From the NCBI RefSeq assembly GCF_027594545.1, contig NZ_CP115160.1, positions 1,373,001-1,437,000 of the forward strand: DNA of 64,000 nucleotides, given 5' to 3'. A program made the translations under genes and the position numbers. Under the pieces are notes generated by a model, which was not told the origin of the DNA, did no database searches, and was given only the letters and a program-made list of their open reading frames with translations. The first letter of the stretch is position 1; each line of letters starts with the position of its first letter. Positions 26,020-34,993 of the stretch are shown here, piece by piece. The stretch is from Algoriphagus sp. TR-M9. Its GTDB lineage: Bacteria; Bacteroidota; Bacteroidia; Cytophagales; Cyclobacteriaceae.

Positions 26020-27117
26020 ATGGCACTTGCTAGAATCCGTCAAATAAAATGGATCAACGCCCCAATTTTATGGACAAACATGTATTTGGGTTTGACCAGA
26101 AAAAAATACCTCTACATTGTTTTGTTGCTTTGGATAATGAATTTCATCTATGACTATGTGACCAGCAACATTTCCGAAGGAGATAGCCTAAACATACGCT
26201 TGGCATGGGCACATTTTATATTAGGTACTCCATTTATTTTGTTTTTATTCTTTCGGTTTTTTCCGGCATTTAGGGGGGACGGAAATTTATGGGTCACGCT
26301 TCTACAGCTGTTGGGAATAGTCTCAGCCATCCTATTTTGTACCCACTATTTACATGTAATCTGGGGATTGGATCCTGTTTTGAGCGACTCTCGCCAAATG
26401 ATGTCTGTATATTACCGCCTGATGAGATTCGCAGGGTTTGCCTTTCTTATCTGGATAATCTCCGAATACATCCAACGACTAAAAAGAATTAGACATATAA
26501 AAGGTGAGCTGGCACAGGTACAGATCTCTCATGACCATCTGACGCTCAGTCCCCACCTGATCTTAAATACCCTGAATAATATTGCAGGAAAGTCTGCTGT
26601 CTATTCCAATGAGCTTTTCAGGGAGGTGACAGCATTTTCTGCTTTGTTAAAAGAGTCTTATAAAGACCCTAAAATACCCAGATCCATTTATGATGAAGTG
26701 GCTATTCTTAATCATCTCCTGAATTGTGTCCGTTCCCATAAATCAAAGTTCTTTCTACAGCTGCAAGTAAATTACAGCCAGCCCATGGAATACTTTACCA
26801 TCCCACACCTTGTATTGGCCACCCTACTGGAAAACATGCTAAAATATGGGCTGTACACCGACATAAACAGCCCATCTGAAATCAGGATTTCGCTCAAAAC
26901 CGGCCCATCAAATAATGTATTCCTGATTTGTAGCACTTTCAATCTGATCAATCCAGTAAAAAGCACATTATCTACCGGTCATGGACTACCAACGATAGTA
27001 AATATTCTTAAGCACCATTACGGCACAAAAGTGTTTTTTGAATGGCATAAATCTATGGATGAATTTTCTACTTTAATGATAATAACTTATGGAAAAATTG
27101 AGAATAGCACTGATTGA
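26020..27117 (+). CDS. LytS/YehU-type sensor histidine kinase
   Basis: A 365-residue protein with four N-terminal membrane spans (about residues 30-47, 63-81, 90-112, 133-150) and no large sensor domain. The His_kinase segment carries H179 in LTLSPHLILNTLNNI. The ATPase part has the N-box E271-N272 (LLENMLKYG) and a G-box at 320-322 (TGHGLP). It signals to the LytTR regulator, whose gene overlaps its end by 29 bases, so the two are clearly a pair. The stimulus is unknown. The next gene, on the opposite strand, encodes a LanB-like enzyme. Confidence 0.93.
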   Translation: MALARIRQIKWINAPILWTNMYLGLTRKKYLYIVLLLWIMNFIYDYVTSNISEGDSLNIRLAWAHFILGTPFILFLFFRFFPAFRGDGNLWVTLLQLLGIVSAILFCTHYLHVIWGLDPVLSDSRQMMSVYYRLMRFAGFAFLIWIISEYIQRLKRIRHIKGELAQVQISHDHLTLSPHLILNTLNNIAGKSAVYSNELFREVTAFSALLKESYKDPKIPRSIYDEVAILNHLLNCVRSHKSKFFLQLQVNYSQPMEYFTIPHLVLATLLENMLKYGLYTDINSPSEIRISLKTGPSNNVFLICSTFNLINPVKSTLSTGHGLPTIVNILKHHYGTKVFFEWHKSMDEFSTLMIITYGKIENSTD

Positions 27118-27808
27118 CGATGAACAAAATGGTCTAATTACACTAAAAGAGCATGTGGAACGGTCAGAATGGTATGAATTGGCTTTTATGACCACCGACC
27201 CAGTGGAAGGTTGGAAAAGACTTGCAAATGGCGAAGCGGACATTTTGATTACAGATATAGTCATGGATCAGATGGATGGAATCCACCTAGCCGGATTAGT
27301 TGGAAAATTGAATATACCGGTCATTTTATGCTCGGCACATGATCAGTATGGATACGAGGGATATCAGGTAAACGCTGTTCATTTTATTAAAAAACCTGCT
27401 ACATATCCTGATTTCATTAAAGGTATGGACAAGGTTGAATTAAAGAGTATTTCTAAAAATGCAGTTCAGGAGCCTGTTTTAGACGGGATGTTGGCGCTTT
27501 TTGAACATAAGAATACTGCCTGGGTCATGATAGCTTTTGCCGATATACTATATGTAAAGCAAGATAAAAATTACTCTGAAATTACCACTTTAAGGAAAAA
27601 GTACCTGACACTGGGATCACTTACTGGTTTAAAAGAAAAGCTCCCCTCCAACCAGTTTCATCAAATTCACAGATCCTATCTGGTCAATATCCAACAAATT
27701 GATTTCGTGAAATCAGATCACTTAAAGTTGTTTTCTGGTGATGAACTTCCTATTGGTAGGGCATATAGCAATGATTTCACGGCTATCTTTAAGAAAATCT
27801 CCTTATAA
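27089..27808 (+). CDS. LytTR-family response regulator
   Basis: A 239-residue protein: a receiver domain (D10-D11 acidic pair, phospho-acceptor D56 in ITDIVMD, conserved lysine in FIKKPA) followed by a LytTR DNA-binding domain (about 140-236, FHQIHRSYLVN, DELPIGRAYSND). Such pairs bind repeated sites upstream of exported peptide, fimbrial or bacteriocin genes. It overlaps the kinase gene by 29 bases and ends 15 bases before the stop of the convergent LanB-like gene. Its targets cannot be told from the sequence. Confidence 0.93.
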   Translation: MEKLRIALIDDEQNGLITLKEHVERSEWYELAFMTTDPVEGWKRLANGEADILITDIVMDQMDGIHLAGLVGKLNIPVILCSAHDQYGYEGYQVNAVHFIKKPATYPDFIKGMDKVELKSISKNAVQEPVLDGMLALFEHKNTAWVMIAFADILYVKQDKNYSEITTLRKKYLTLGSLTGLKEKLPSNQFHQIHRSYLVNIQQIDFVKSDHLKLFSGDELPIGRAYSNDFTAIFKKISL

Positions 27809-27823
27809 AACTGAAGAGTTTAT

Positions 27824-30367
27824 TCATAGATTGAATTTGTCCTTTTTCTCTTTACCAAATTTTTGTCTTCTCAATATGCTCAATAGGATGGCATGTACCT
27901 CTTGTTCCTTATCCGCTGCATTTTCCCAGAATATTCTGTTAATAGCCATATGTATATGGTTGCCAAGGAGTACTCCCTGATTCTTCTCTGAGTTTATCCA
28001 AGGATGCAGCTTTATTTGATTGGTATAGTGTTTCTGCCACCTTTTATGGGACATCTTGTTAAATTCTTCAAGAAAACTGTCGGGTTTTGAATGATAGGAT
28101 TTGCCCTTACAAAGCTGGCCGAAAAATTCTAACCAATACTCCGGGAACCTGGATGCCCCAACGAGCAAGTTTCCCAATCCTACTGCAAGTGATACCTTTT
28201 CAAATTCACTAGTAGGTGAAGACTCCAGGATCAATTTGGATTCTTGGTAAAACATTTCCTCGGAAATTCCCATTCCTTCCAGACTATACTTGCCGGTTTC
28301 CGGGTAATAGGCATGGGGACGGACAAACTCAAACTCTGCGAAATTCTGGAAAAAGGTGTATAGCTTAGCCGAGACATATTCGTATGCTGAATTATCCTTC
28401 ACTTTTACCCTGAATCGGATTTCAGGATTTGAAATAGGATAATAAAGAAAATAAAAGGGAAGTATGTCCTGGGCCTCAAGCTCTGAAACCAGCCCAAAAA
28501 GGCGGTCAGCTACTAAATGCTGCTGGTAATCTGGTCTCAGAACGATCCGAACTGAAACCCAGTTTTTGTTTTCCTGCCCATTGACCAGATTAATATAGAT
28601 GGGGGTGTTTTCATGATTTACAGTTTGCCAGGATTTCCCCCAAAGAAACTGGGGGTAGATACTGGGTATGGTAGAGCAGTTTTCATTTCCCGCCCATAAG
28701 CACTCAAAAACATTCACGGTCTTCTTATTGGATATTTCCTGAAGCAAAACTTGCCTATCCCTGGATTGTGAAAGATTCAAGATAAGCTCCTGATCCTGTC
28801 TGCCCACTAATATGCGCTGGGGAATGTTTTTTGACCTGAGATACGTACTCAAATCCTCTTCAGTCTTTCCTTTCCAGTCATAACCAATCTTCCATTTTCT
28901 AGGTTGAAGGATAATATCCCCCCAGGTTAACTGAGGAAGATAAGAAGCATTATGGAAACCGGGATGGGCATAGTGTATGGGTCGTAGGATATCCTGATGG
29001 GCTACTTCCCACAAAATCCGGCAAAGTGGATGGGTAATATACTCAGGATTTAAAGGATGTTGGAAAATAGGCTGGAGCTTTTTGCCCAAATGAGGAATGA
29101 CCAGTTCAAATCTCTGCTCATTCATACCTATGTATATCTGTTCACAGTCAAATTCATTGGGTGAGGTACTTCCAGAGAAGCAATTAATTACATGGTCAAA
29201 CAAATTGTGATGGGCACTGATGGCCCGGGTTTTCCTTCCTTCTTGCAATAGTACATCTGCCTGGATGCTTGAATCTGTTTTTCGTACTTGTTGCCGAAAG
29301 TATTCGAAGATTTGCGGTTCGAATGTGAACCTTCCTCCATATACAAAGGGCCTGTTAAAGGATAAATTGTCAATCAATAATTTTCCGGATTCCAATATCC
29401 GGAAAAGGACTTGCCCATGTAATGGCTTTTTAGTCTCTCCTGAACGGGAAGGGAATGTTTTAAGATCTATGGACTCATCTTTTGTATGCATTATTAATGG
29501 GTATTCTGAATAATCAACTGCACCAATAGGAGAGGGGGCTCCAGCATCATTTAAATAAGGGACAAGCTTCCAAAGCAAACTTAAAGGCACAAAACGGTCA
29601 TCAAAAAATTCAATGAACTTTCTGGCCAGCCTTACTTGATATGGTCTTTTTTGACCCATCGCAGTTTGTTTGATTTCATCCAAGAATGTATCTAACCGCT
29701 GCCGGTGAATCTCCGCTACAGATAAACTTGTAGAGATATAAACGTCCTCCTTTTTTTGAGGGGCAGTCCAATTGCACAGCAGCCTTTCTGGTAAAAGCAA
29801 TTGCGATTCTGTCAAATAATTCCAGACCTCCATTCTTTCTTGGAGTTGCAAATCAGGGAATGTATTGAAAAACGCGCTGCGTTCTATAGGCCTATGGTCA
29901 AGTGATATTTCACGGATTCTTTGAAGAAACGGACTGTCTTCAACTTTGGAAAACCTCCATTTTCCGGACAATTGGTCAAAATTCCAGAATTTCCACCCTC
30001 CACCCCAACGTTCCAGGCTAGGATTGGTCCAATAATGGCAAATCTTTTCTTGTGAGATCGCCGGAGTGTCAATCGACCTATAGCTGAGAAACTGACGCTT
30101 GGAGTAATCTTCTTTGCCCCAATGGGCAATTCCGACTCCTGCCCATTTGCCAAAAGGAGTGGCTCTATATTTACCCCTAAGTAAATATCTGTAAACAGAT
30201 CTCCACTCCTTAGATGTAAGCGCTTCAGGACTTTTTTGACAAATAGATTGGTATAAATCTCTACTGGATAGTTCTATGCATTGCAATATGTCCTTCCAAT
30301 GTTGAACGATTTCTTGCGAATTACCAATGTCAAATTGAAGTAGGGGAGCCCGGTATAGAAAATGCAT
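27824..30367 (-). CDS. LanB-like lantibiotic dehydratase with thiopeptide-type C-terminal domain
   Basis: From the ATG at 30367 the protein has 847 residues. The N-terminal ~580 residues resemble the glutamylation domain of lantibiotic dehydratases (FLYRAPLLQFD at the start, GKYRATPFGKWAGVG as in LanB). The rest (from about NWVSVRIVLRPDYQ) resembles the SpaB C-terminal/thiopeptide elimination domain. Such enzymes use glutamyl-tRNA to dehydrate Ser/Thr of a precursor peptide. No LanC, precursor or transporter gene is visible nearby, so this is an orphan here. The frame stays open upstream of 30367 with only a TTG at 30427, but the ATG gives the family-like N-terminus. It is shorter than classic LanB (~1,000). 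Confidence 0.82.
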   Translation of the reverse strand: MHFLYRAPLLQFDIGNSQEIVQHWKDILQCIELSSRDLYQSICQKSPEALTSKEWRSVYRYLLRGKYRATPFGKWAGVGIAHWGKEDYSKRQFLSYRSIDTPAISQEKICHYWTNPSLERWGGGWKFWNFDQLSGKWRFSKVEDSPFLQRIREISLDHRPIERSAFFNTFPDLQLQERMEVWNYLTESQLLLPERLLCNWTAPQKKEDVYISTSLSVAEIHRQRLDTFLDEIKQTAMGQKRPYQVRLARKFIEFFDDRFVPLSLLWKLVPYLNDAGAPSPIGAVDYSEYPLIMHTKDESIDLKTFPSRSGETKKPLHGQVLFRILESGKLLIDNLSFNRPFVYGGRFTFEPQIFEYFRQQVRKTDSSIQADVLLQEGRKTRAISAHHNLFDHVINCFSGSTSPNEFDCEQIYIGMNEQRFELVIPHLGKKLQPIFQHPLNPEYITHPLCRILWEVAHQDILRPIHYAHPGFHNASYLPQLTWGDIILQPRKWKIGYDWKGKTEEDLSTYLRSKNIPQRILVGRQDQELILNLSQSRDRQVLLQEISNKKTVNVFECLWAGNENCSTIPSIYPQFLWGKSWQTVNHENTPIYINLVNGQENKNWVSVRIVLRPDYQQHLVADRLFGLVSELEAQDILPFYFLYYPISNPEIRFRVKVKDNSAYEYVSAKLYTFFQNFAEFEFVRPHAYYPETGKYSLEGMGISEEMFYQESKLILESSPTSEFEKVSLAVGLGNLLVGASRFPEYWLEFFGQLCKGKSYHSKPDSFLEEFNKMSHKRWQKHYTNQIKLHPWINSEKNQGVLLGNHIHMAINRIFWENAADKEQEVHAILLSILRRQKFGKEKKDKFNL

Positions 30368-30570
30368 TTTTTCGGCTATCCTATTCCAAACTTTTTGTTT
30401 TATCAAATTTTTTGGACAGTCAACCAAAATATAAGGACTAACTACAGTATCACCGGACGAATAAAATTGCCTAGCTCTGGAATTCAGTAAATCGAAATTA
30501 CCACTCCTAATGCGTGTGGCTCTTAAAATAGCGGGATCTTGCGCGCGGAAGCATTATCTCACCAAAGGGT

Positions 30571-31070
30571 TTTTCCGTCGTCGTTCCTGTCCCACGAATG
30601 GCAATACCTGGCGCCATTAGAACATCTTGCAGGCAACGAAATCCTTACCTGGACTGAGAAATGGACTGTTGCGGCCCTGGCGATGAATTTTCCATTTTCA
30701 ATTCCCAATTCCCAAATCCTTTAACTCCCAGCTTTTAAACTTAACTCATCTATAATTCTCTTAGGTCTCCTTTTTGGTTCCGTTGGGGTTCCGATATATA
30801 TACCTTACCTATACCTTGGGTTTTCCGCCGCCGTTCCTGTCCCACTAATGGCAATACCTGGCGCCAATAGAACATCTTGCCAGCAACGAAATCCTCACTT
30901 GGACTAAGAAATGTCCTGTTGCGGCCCTGGAGATGAATTTTCCATTTTTAATTCCCAACTCCCAAATCCTTTAACTCCAAGCTTTTAAACTTAACTCATC
31001 TATAATTCTCTTAGGTCTCCTTTTTGGTTCCGTTATAGTTCCGTAATACATACGTCACCTATACCTTGGG
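30571..31070 (+). repeat. two tandem copies of a 250-bp non-coding unit
   Basis: 30571-30820 and 30821-31070 align with a constant 250-base offset and roughly 90 percent identity by eye. Both contain GGCAATACCTGGCGCCA and CTATAATTCTCTTAGGTCTC. The junction reads CTATACCTTGGGTTTTCCG, and the second copy ends at the same CTATACCTTGGG. No conserved reading frame is kept across copies. It lies between the LanB-like gene's 5' end and the 31197 cassette. Confidence 0.9.
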
Positions 31071-31196
31071 TTTTGTCTATATTTTCCCTAGAGTGCTCAT
31101 TTTTTTCTTTGTTTCCACATATTCCACTTTCGTTTTGATATCCAGCTAGATAACTCCAGATTTCCTCCATGTTTCACAGTTAAAACAATAGAAAAC

Positions 31197-31943
31197 ATGG
31201 CAAAACAAGCTGGATATATCAAACTGGAAGGCACCATGGGTGACCTTACCTTTTACAAAAACCGCGATGGAAAATTCATCGCCAGGCGCAAAGGAGGCGT
31301 CAGCAAAAAAAGGATCAACACTGATCCAAGGTTCCAAAGAACCCGGGAGAACTTACGGGAATTTGCAGTGGCTGCTTCCTCTGCCAAATTCCTGAAAAAT
31401 GCCTTCCGTGAGATAGAACTTAAATCAAATGGGGGCAGACTGCACAACAGGCTCTACTCAGCAGCCATGAAAGTGGTTAAGTCTGACCCGGTTTCAGCTC
31501 GGGGAGAGCGGAAATTCGAATTGGGTGACATGTCTATCATGAGAGGTTTCGAGTTTTCCGATAAAGCTACCTTGGCAAATGTGCTGAAGGTGCTTCCTGA
31601 GACTGCTGAGGACGCAGCATCATTCTCGGTAACCATTCCTGAAACTGTACCTACAAAATACATGGTTTATTCTTCAGGGTCAAAGTTCTACCGCTTTTCA
31701 CTGATCAGGGCAACCGTGGATTTTACACAGCAGACCTACAGTTCCGAGATCGCAACCATAGAGCCATTGCCTATAGTGAACGTTCCCACTCCAGCAGTCA
31801 CATTGACCCTGCCCAAACCGGGAATAGAAGGAGAGAATTATTTCTTCGCGCTGGCATTGGAGTTCTTCTTGGATGTCAATGATACCAGGTATGACCTGAA
31901 TGACGTGTCCCAGAATCCTGCTGTTATTCTTGCGATTAGCTAA
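31197..31943 (+). CDS. conserved-looking hypothetical protein, first gene of a four-gene cassette
   Basis: A 248-residue protein. The first ~95 residues are basic and helical with YIKLEGTMGDLTFYKNRDGK, which may bind nucleic acid or another protein. The remainder is strand-rich. No signal peptide. The next gene starts 3 bases after its stop, so it is in an operon with the DUF5675-like and membrane protein genes. No family recognised by me. Confidence 0.7.
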   Translation: MAKQAGYIKLEGTMGDLTFYKNRDGKFIARRKGGVSKKRINTDPRFQRTRENLREFAVAASSAKFLKNAFREIELKSNGGRLHNRLYSAAMKVVKSDPVSARGERKFELGDMSIMRGFEFSDKATLANVLKVLPETAEDAASFSVTIPETVPTKYMVYSSGSKFYRFSLIRATVDFTQQTYSSEIATIEPLPIVNVPTPAVTLTLPKPGIEGENYFFALALEFFLDVNDTRYDLNDVSQNPAVILAIS

Positions 31944-31946
31944 ATC

Positions 31947-32393
31947 ATGGATCTGGTATTGAACCGGGAATACTACCCCGGAGGTACAAATGGTGTTTTG
32001 CTACAGGATGCCAGTATGCTATGCAAATGCATAGAACCTCCTGCAGCCTACTTCAAACCCTTGATCTCCTGTATTGCTGAAGGTATCTACGAACTCGAAC
32101 TCATCCCGGACAATCAAACGCAGAGGATCAGATTGTTCAGGTGCCCAAACGGAATCAGGTCAGGAATACCCATAGAAGTAGAAATAAGTACCATAACAAT
32201 GGAGCGGAACATAGTCCCGGTGTCTGAAATTACAGGAGAAGGGAGGGGAACGCCTAGCCCAAAAGCTTGGCAAAACCTCCTCGACCTGGTAGGTCAGGCA
32301 CTTCAACAAGGTGAAAAGGCTACACTGGAGATAAGGAGCTATCCAGAAAATGCCCTAAACCTTACCTTCCATCAGATCGAATGGATGGACTGA
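31947..32393 (+). CDS. DUF5675-like protein
   Basis: A 148-residue protein whose opening LVLNREYYPGGTNGVL, the CKCIEPP segment and AEGIYELELI fit DUF5675, a family also seen in phages. Biochemical function unknown. It overlaps the following small membrane protein's gene by 13 bases (or starts it at TGATG if the later ATG is used), so the two are translationally linked. Confidence 0.7.
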   Translation: MDLVLNREYYPGGTNGVLLQDASMLCKCIEPPAAYFKPLISCIAEGIYELELIPDNQTQRIRLFRCPNGIRSGIPIEVEISTITMERNIVPVSEITGEGRGTPSPKAWQNLLDLVGQALQQGEKATLEIRSYPENALNLTFHQIEWMD

Positions 32394-32584
32394 TGTTTCA
32401 GGCAGTAGGGGGAGTCATCGCACTCCTCCTTACTGTCATCGCCTACTTCCTGAACCTCCTTATTCAGGATTTCAGACAGTTGAACAAAGAACTTTCCAAA
32501 TTGAAGGAACTCTTTATTCGACTGGAAGCCGAACAGACGCTGATGAAGACTATGCTACAGCGCACCCGTAGCCCGCCGGTTTAG
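32381..32584 (+). CDS. small membrane-anchored coiled-coil protein
   Basis: 67 residues: an N-terminal hydrophobic span (AVGGVIALLLTVIAYFLNLL) then a charged coiled coil of about 35 residues. This form recalls phage spanin-, holin- or anchor-type proteins and toxin-like peptides. An alternative start at 32393 (ATG TTT) would remove four residues. Assignment rests on topology and operon position. Confidence 0.6.
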   Translation: MDGLMFQAVGGVIALLLTVIAYFLNLLIQDFRQLNKELSKLKELFIRLEAEQTLMKTMLQRTRSPPV

Positions 32585-32691
32585 AATCAGTGATCTGTCA
32601 ACCGTGGACCGTCGACCCCGACACTTGTACTGAGCGAAGTCGAAGTATAGGTTTCCAGAACACTTAACATGTAACACTTAACATTTCAACA

Positions 32692-32940
32692 ATGAATATA
32701 CTATCAGAAATAAAACAAAGGGCCTCTGCGCCCACACCTCCTTTTTTCCAAATGCTTAAAAAGGCAGGTTTGCTTATAGCTGCCGTAGGAACGGCCGTGC
32801 TTACAGCACCGGGAATGGTGCCTGAACTCCTGCTGGAATATGCAGGCTATGCGATTACTGCCGGCACAGTGCTGGTCAGCATCTCCCAGCTCACCGTGGA
32901 TGAGGGCTTGGAAGAGAAGCTGATGGCATCGGTGAAGTAA
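32692..32940 (+). CDS. small protein with two hydrophobic segments, holin-like topology
   Basis: 82 residues with two membrane spans (about 22-43 and 48-66), a proline-rich N-terminal stretch and an acidic C-terminal tail. It is separated from the previous gene by 107 bases that contain repeat-like text (CGTGGACCGTCGACC), so co-transcription is less certain. Possibly a holin-like or membrane accessory protein. Confidence 0.55.
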   Translation: MNILSEIKQRASAPTPPFFQMLKKAGLLIAAVGTAVLTAPGMVPELLLEYAGYAITAGTVLVSISQLTVDEGLEEKLMASVK

Positions 32941-33034
32941 TCAATTGAACCTTCATTAACCTTTGGGGTGTGGTACCGATCTGTCGCAGGCAAGAGCGGA
33001 ACCTCCCCGAAGGTTTTTTATTTTCTTTCTCGAT

Positions 33035-33171
33035 AATCTTGCTGGCAAATCGCCTCCGTCTCCGAATCAGGATTCCGGGCCAGCGCTGGTGAAGATTTAA
33101 ATGCCCGTTTTGCGCCGGGTTGAAACCCGCCGCTACCCACATTTCGTCCCTACGGGACTTTGCGTTCGATA
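33035..33171 (+). repeat. CTTGCTGGC/CCAGCGCTGG dispersed repeat, copy B
   Basis: Shares AATCTTGCTGGC, GGGCCAGCGCTGG and the tail TTGAAACCCGCCGCTACCCA with copy A at 24161, including CCTACGGGACTTTG. It belongs to the same family as the copies at 33238 and 33786 but has a different 3' half. Confidence 0.8.
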
Positions 33172-33237
33172 GTTTCCGCCCCGTGGTCTGTGTCACCATA
33201 GACCACTAGCAATGATTTCCAATCCGGTTTTCGTTTC

Positions 33238-33370
33238 CATCTTGCTGGCAAAACTTTCGCGTTTCCAAATGAATATCCCGGGCCAGCGCTGGTGTAATCG
33301 TTCTACATTGAACCTAGGGTTGCGTCGTTACCTCCTTACCCTGGCCTGCCCGCCGTGGCGGGGCTATTGA
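33238..33370 (+). repeat. CTTGCTGGC/CCAGCGCTGG dispersed repeat, copy C
   Basis: The same 5' part as copies A and B, but its 3' half is GGGTTGCGTCGT followed by ACCCTGGCCTGCCCGCCGTGG, shared with copy D. The tail contains GCCCGCCGTGGCGGGGC, a strong hairpin. So two sub-types of the family exist, distinguished by 3' half. Confidence 0.8.
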
Positions 33371-33785
33371 AAGGTTGGACCACTTCGTGGTCACAGGTGT
33401 ACGTCATGTTTCCTGTCCTGGGTTAGGTGCCGATATCGCTTCCCACGAAGTTATTAAAATGAAGTCGTTACTAGGACTGGGGTGCCATGGAGTATATGCG
33501 GTTTTTGGGATGCAGTCTGAGCCGTAAAGAAAATTGGCTAGCTCCCGAGTGGGCGAGGGAGATCCGCCAATTTTTAGGCTTGGACAAGTACCAAAAATCA
33601 AATCGGTGAACAATCTTTGTTTTTTTCATAATTATTGACCGATTTGAAGCATAGCCTCTGGCAAAGACTTTTGGATACTTTTGGTCTCAAAAGTATCAAG
33701 AGAAAGCACCTTTCGCACAAGCCATTATGGTAAATAGTGGAGTTGTCGATTGAATAAAAATAGCTGTCCAATATTGGTGTTAGTT
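33371..33785. other. non-coding gap between repeats
   Basis: No gene supported. Reverse-strand frames here overlap phrases such as CCGATATCGCTTCCC and show no family resemblance. Contains only low-complexity and repeat-like text. Confidence 0.5.
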
Positions 33786-33915
33786 AATCTTGCTGGCAAA
33801 ACCTATTCGTCTCTGACATGCGATCCCGGGCCAGCGCTGGCGATAAATTGCGATTTTTCACCCAGGGTTGCGTCGTGCCTCCTTACCCTGGCCTGCCCGC
33901 CGTGGCGGGGCTATT
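33786..33915 (+). repeat. CTTGCTGGC/CCAGCGCTGG dispersed repeat, copy D
   Basis: The sub-type of copy C: AATCTTGCTGGC, ATCCCGGGCCAGCGCTGG, then GGGTTGCGTCGT and GCCCGCCGTGGCGGGGC. Closely parallels copy C in its 3' half. Confidence 0.8.
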
Positions 33916-33993
33916 AATGATTTGACCCCTTCAGGGTCTCAATATCCAGTGTATGGATCTACTTTCAGCTTTGAGCTTTGAGCTTTCAAACTT

Positions 33994-34167
33994 CAACAGA
34001 GATTTCTCCTCGCATCAGCATTTTCGATCAGTATAATACCCCCGTTTTCTCGTCGTAATGGCCCTACCGCGATCTCGCTGAAGCGGTCATCTCGAAGGAG
34101 CTCCGGAATCGCTTAGGGAAGCTAAGTTTGATTATGCGACTGAGAGATCTCAATCAACTTCCCAACA
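33994..34167 (+). repeat. ~175-bp dispersed repeat, copy B
   Basis: The second copy of the element at 23872-24047, in the same orientation, with scattered substitutions. It adjoins short GAGCTTTGAGCTTT text. The remaining gap, 34168-34580, shows no gene. Confidence 0.85.
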
Positions 34168-34580
34168 CCAAACAACCGAAAACTGCCATTCCCCAACTGA
34201 AGTACACATACTTGTCTCTAGTGTTGTTTTTTTTCGATTGTTTCAAGAAGAAGAGCAATCCGAAGCTTTTTTCTAACATGATTTGATTAGTTAGGTTGAA
34301 CAAAACTCGGAATACAAGTTCTAAATCACAAGATGCTCAGATATTGAACATGTTGTAAATCAGTAATCTATAAAGATTTCAGTGCGTCTTTTTTTTCGAC
34401 TAGACGAACGCCACGAATGACGCACTGGAATTACAGGCAATTGTGAAAATTATAGGGGTATGACCGCGATTAAATGCAGCTAAGGCAGTTTTTCCGATTG
34501 GTCCTATCAGTAGCGTAGTTCCTGCTGAAAATCATATAACCATCTGATTGTTAATTAGTTGTAGATTAACGAGGGAATAA

Positions 34581-34625
34581 AAAAAGCGAGTTTACAATTT
34601 TTAGGATCGTAACTCGCTCTTTTTC
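34581..34625 (-). terminator. terminator of the tRNA-Ser gene
   Basis: GCGAGTTTAC and GTAACTCGC form a stem with an A-run on the left (T-run on the reverse strand) and a T-run on the right. It is just downstream of the reverse-strand tRNA. Confidence 0.75.
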
Positions 34626-34635
34626 AGTGGCTTAC

Positions 34636-34727
34636 TGGTAGAGAGTGGGGGATTCGAACCCCCGGTACGCTTTGACACGTACGACAGTTTAGCAAACTGC
34701 TGGTTTAAGCCACTCACCCAACTCTCT
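34636..34727 (-). tRNA. tRNA-Ser (anticodon GCU)
   Basis: The reverse strand reads AGAGAGTTGGGTGAGTGG, a D-loop, GCAGT TTGCTAA ACTGT (anticodon GCU, reading AGC/AGU), a long variable arm with GTACG/CGTAC pairing, the T-arm CGGGGGTTCGAATCCCCC, and the acceptor 3' strand ACTCTCT followed by A and an encoded CCA. Acceptor strands AGAGAGT/ACTCTCT pair fully. tRNA genes often serve as integration sites, but no matching att duplication is seen in this window. Confidence 0.95.
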
Positions 34728-34921
34728 AGATGCTGCTTAGCTGTTTTTTTAAAGGTACAGAAATGTTTTTTCCTCATCCCTTAAAGCGATGCAAATATAA
34801 GCGAATTGATCAGATTTAAACAAATCCTGAACGCATAGGATCCTGATCAATTTTAGAATTTTGCTAATTTACTGACAATCAATTCAAATAATTTGTCAAT
34901 TTCTGCCAGTATCAGCAAAAA

Positions 34922-34939
34922 ATACCCTGTACAGGGTAT
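34922..34939. repeat. 18-bp perfect palindrome, uninterrupted copy of the IS target
   Basis: ATACCCTGTACAGGGTAT is perfectly symmetrical and preceded by AAAAA. The same sequence, split after GTAC, borders IS copy 1; a version with GTAT borders IS copy 2. It lies 54 bases upstream of the 34994 gene, so it could be an operator or a hairpin, and it appears to be an unoccupied target site. Confidence 0.85.
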
Positions 34940-34993
34940 AGATTTCAAAAATGCCTTCCTTATTTTTATCAAATATTTAAACGAAAGGATCAA

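Noticed and set aside
30539..30724. 61-residue frame in the 250-bp tandem unit
   Set aside because: The reading is not kept in the second copy of the unit.
34636..34727. tRNA-Ser as attachment site of an integrative element
   Set aside because: No second copy of the tRNA 3' end and no integrase gene is seen in the window.
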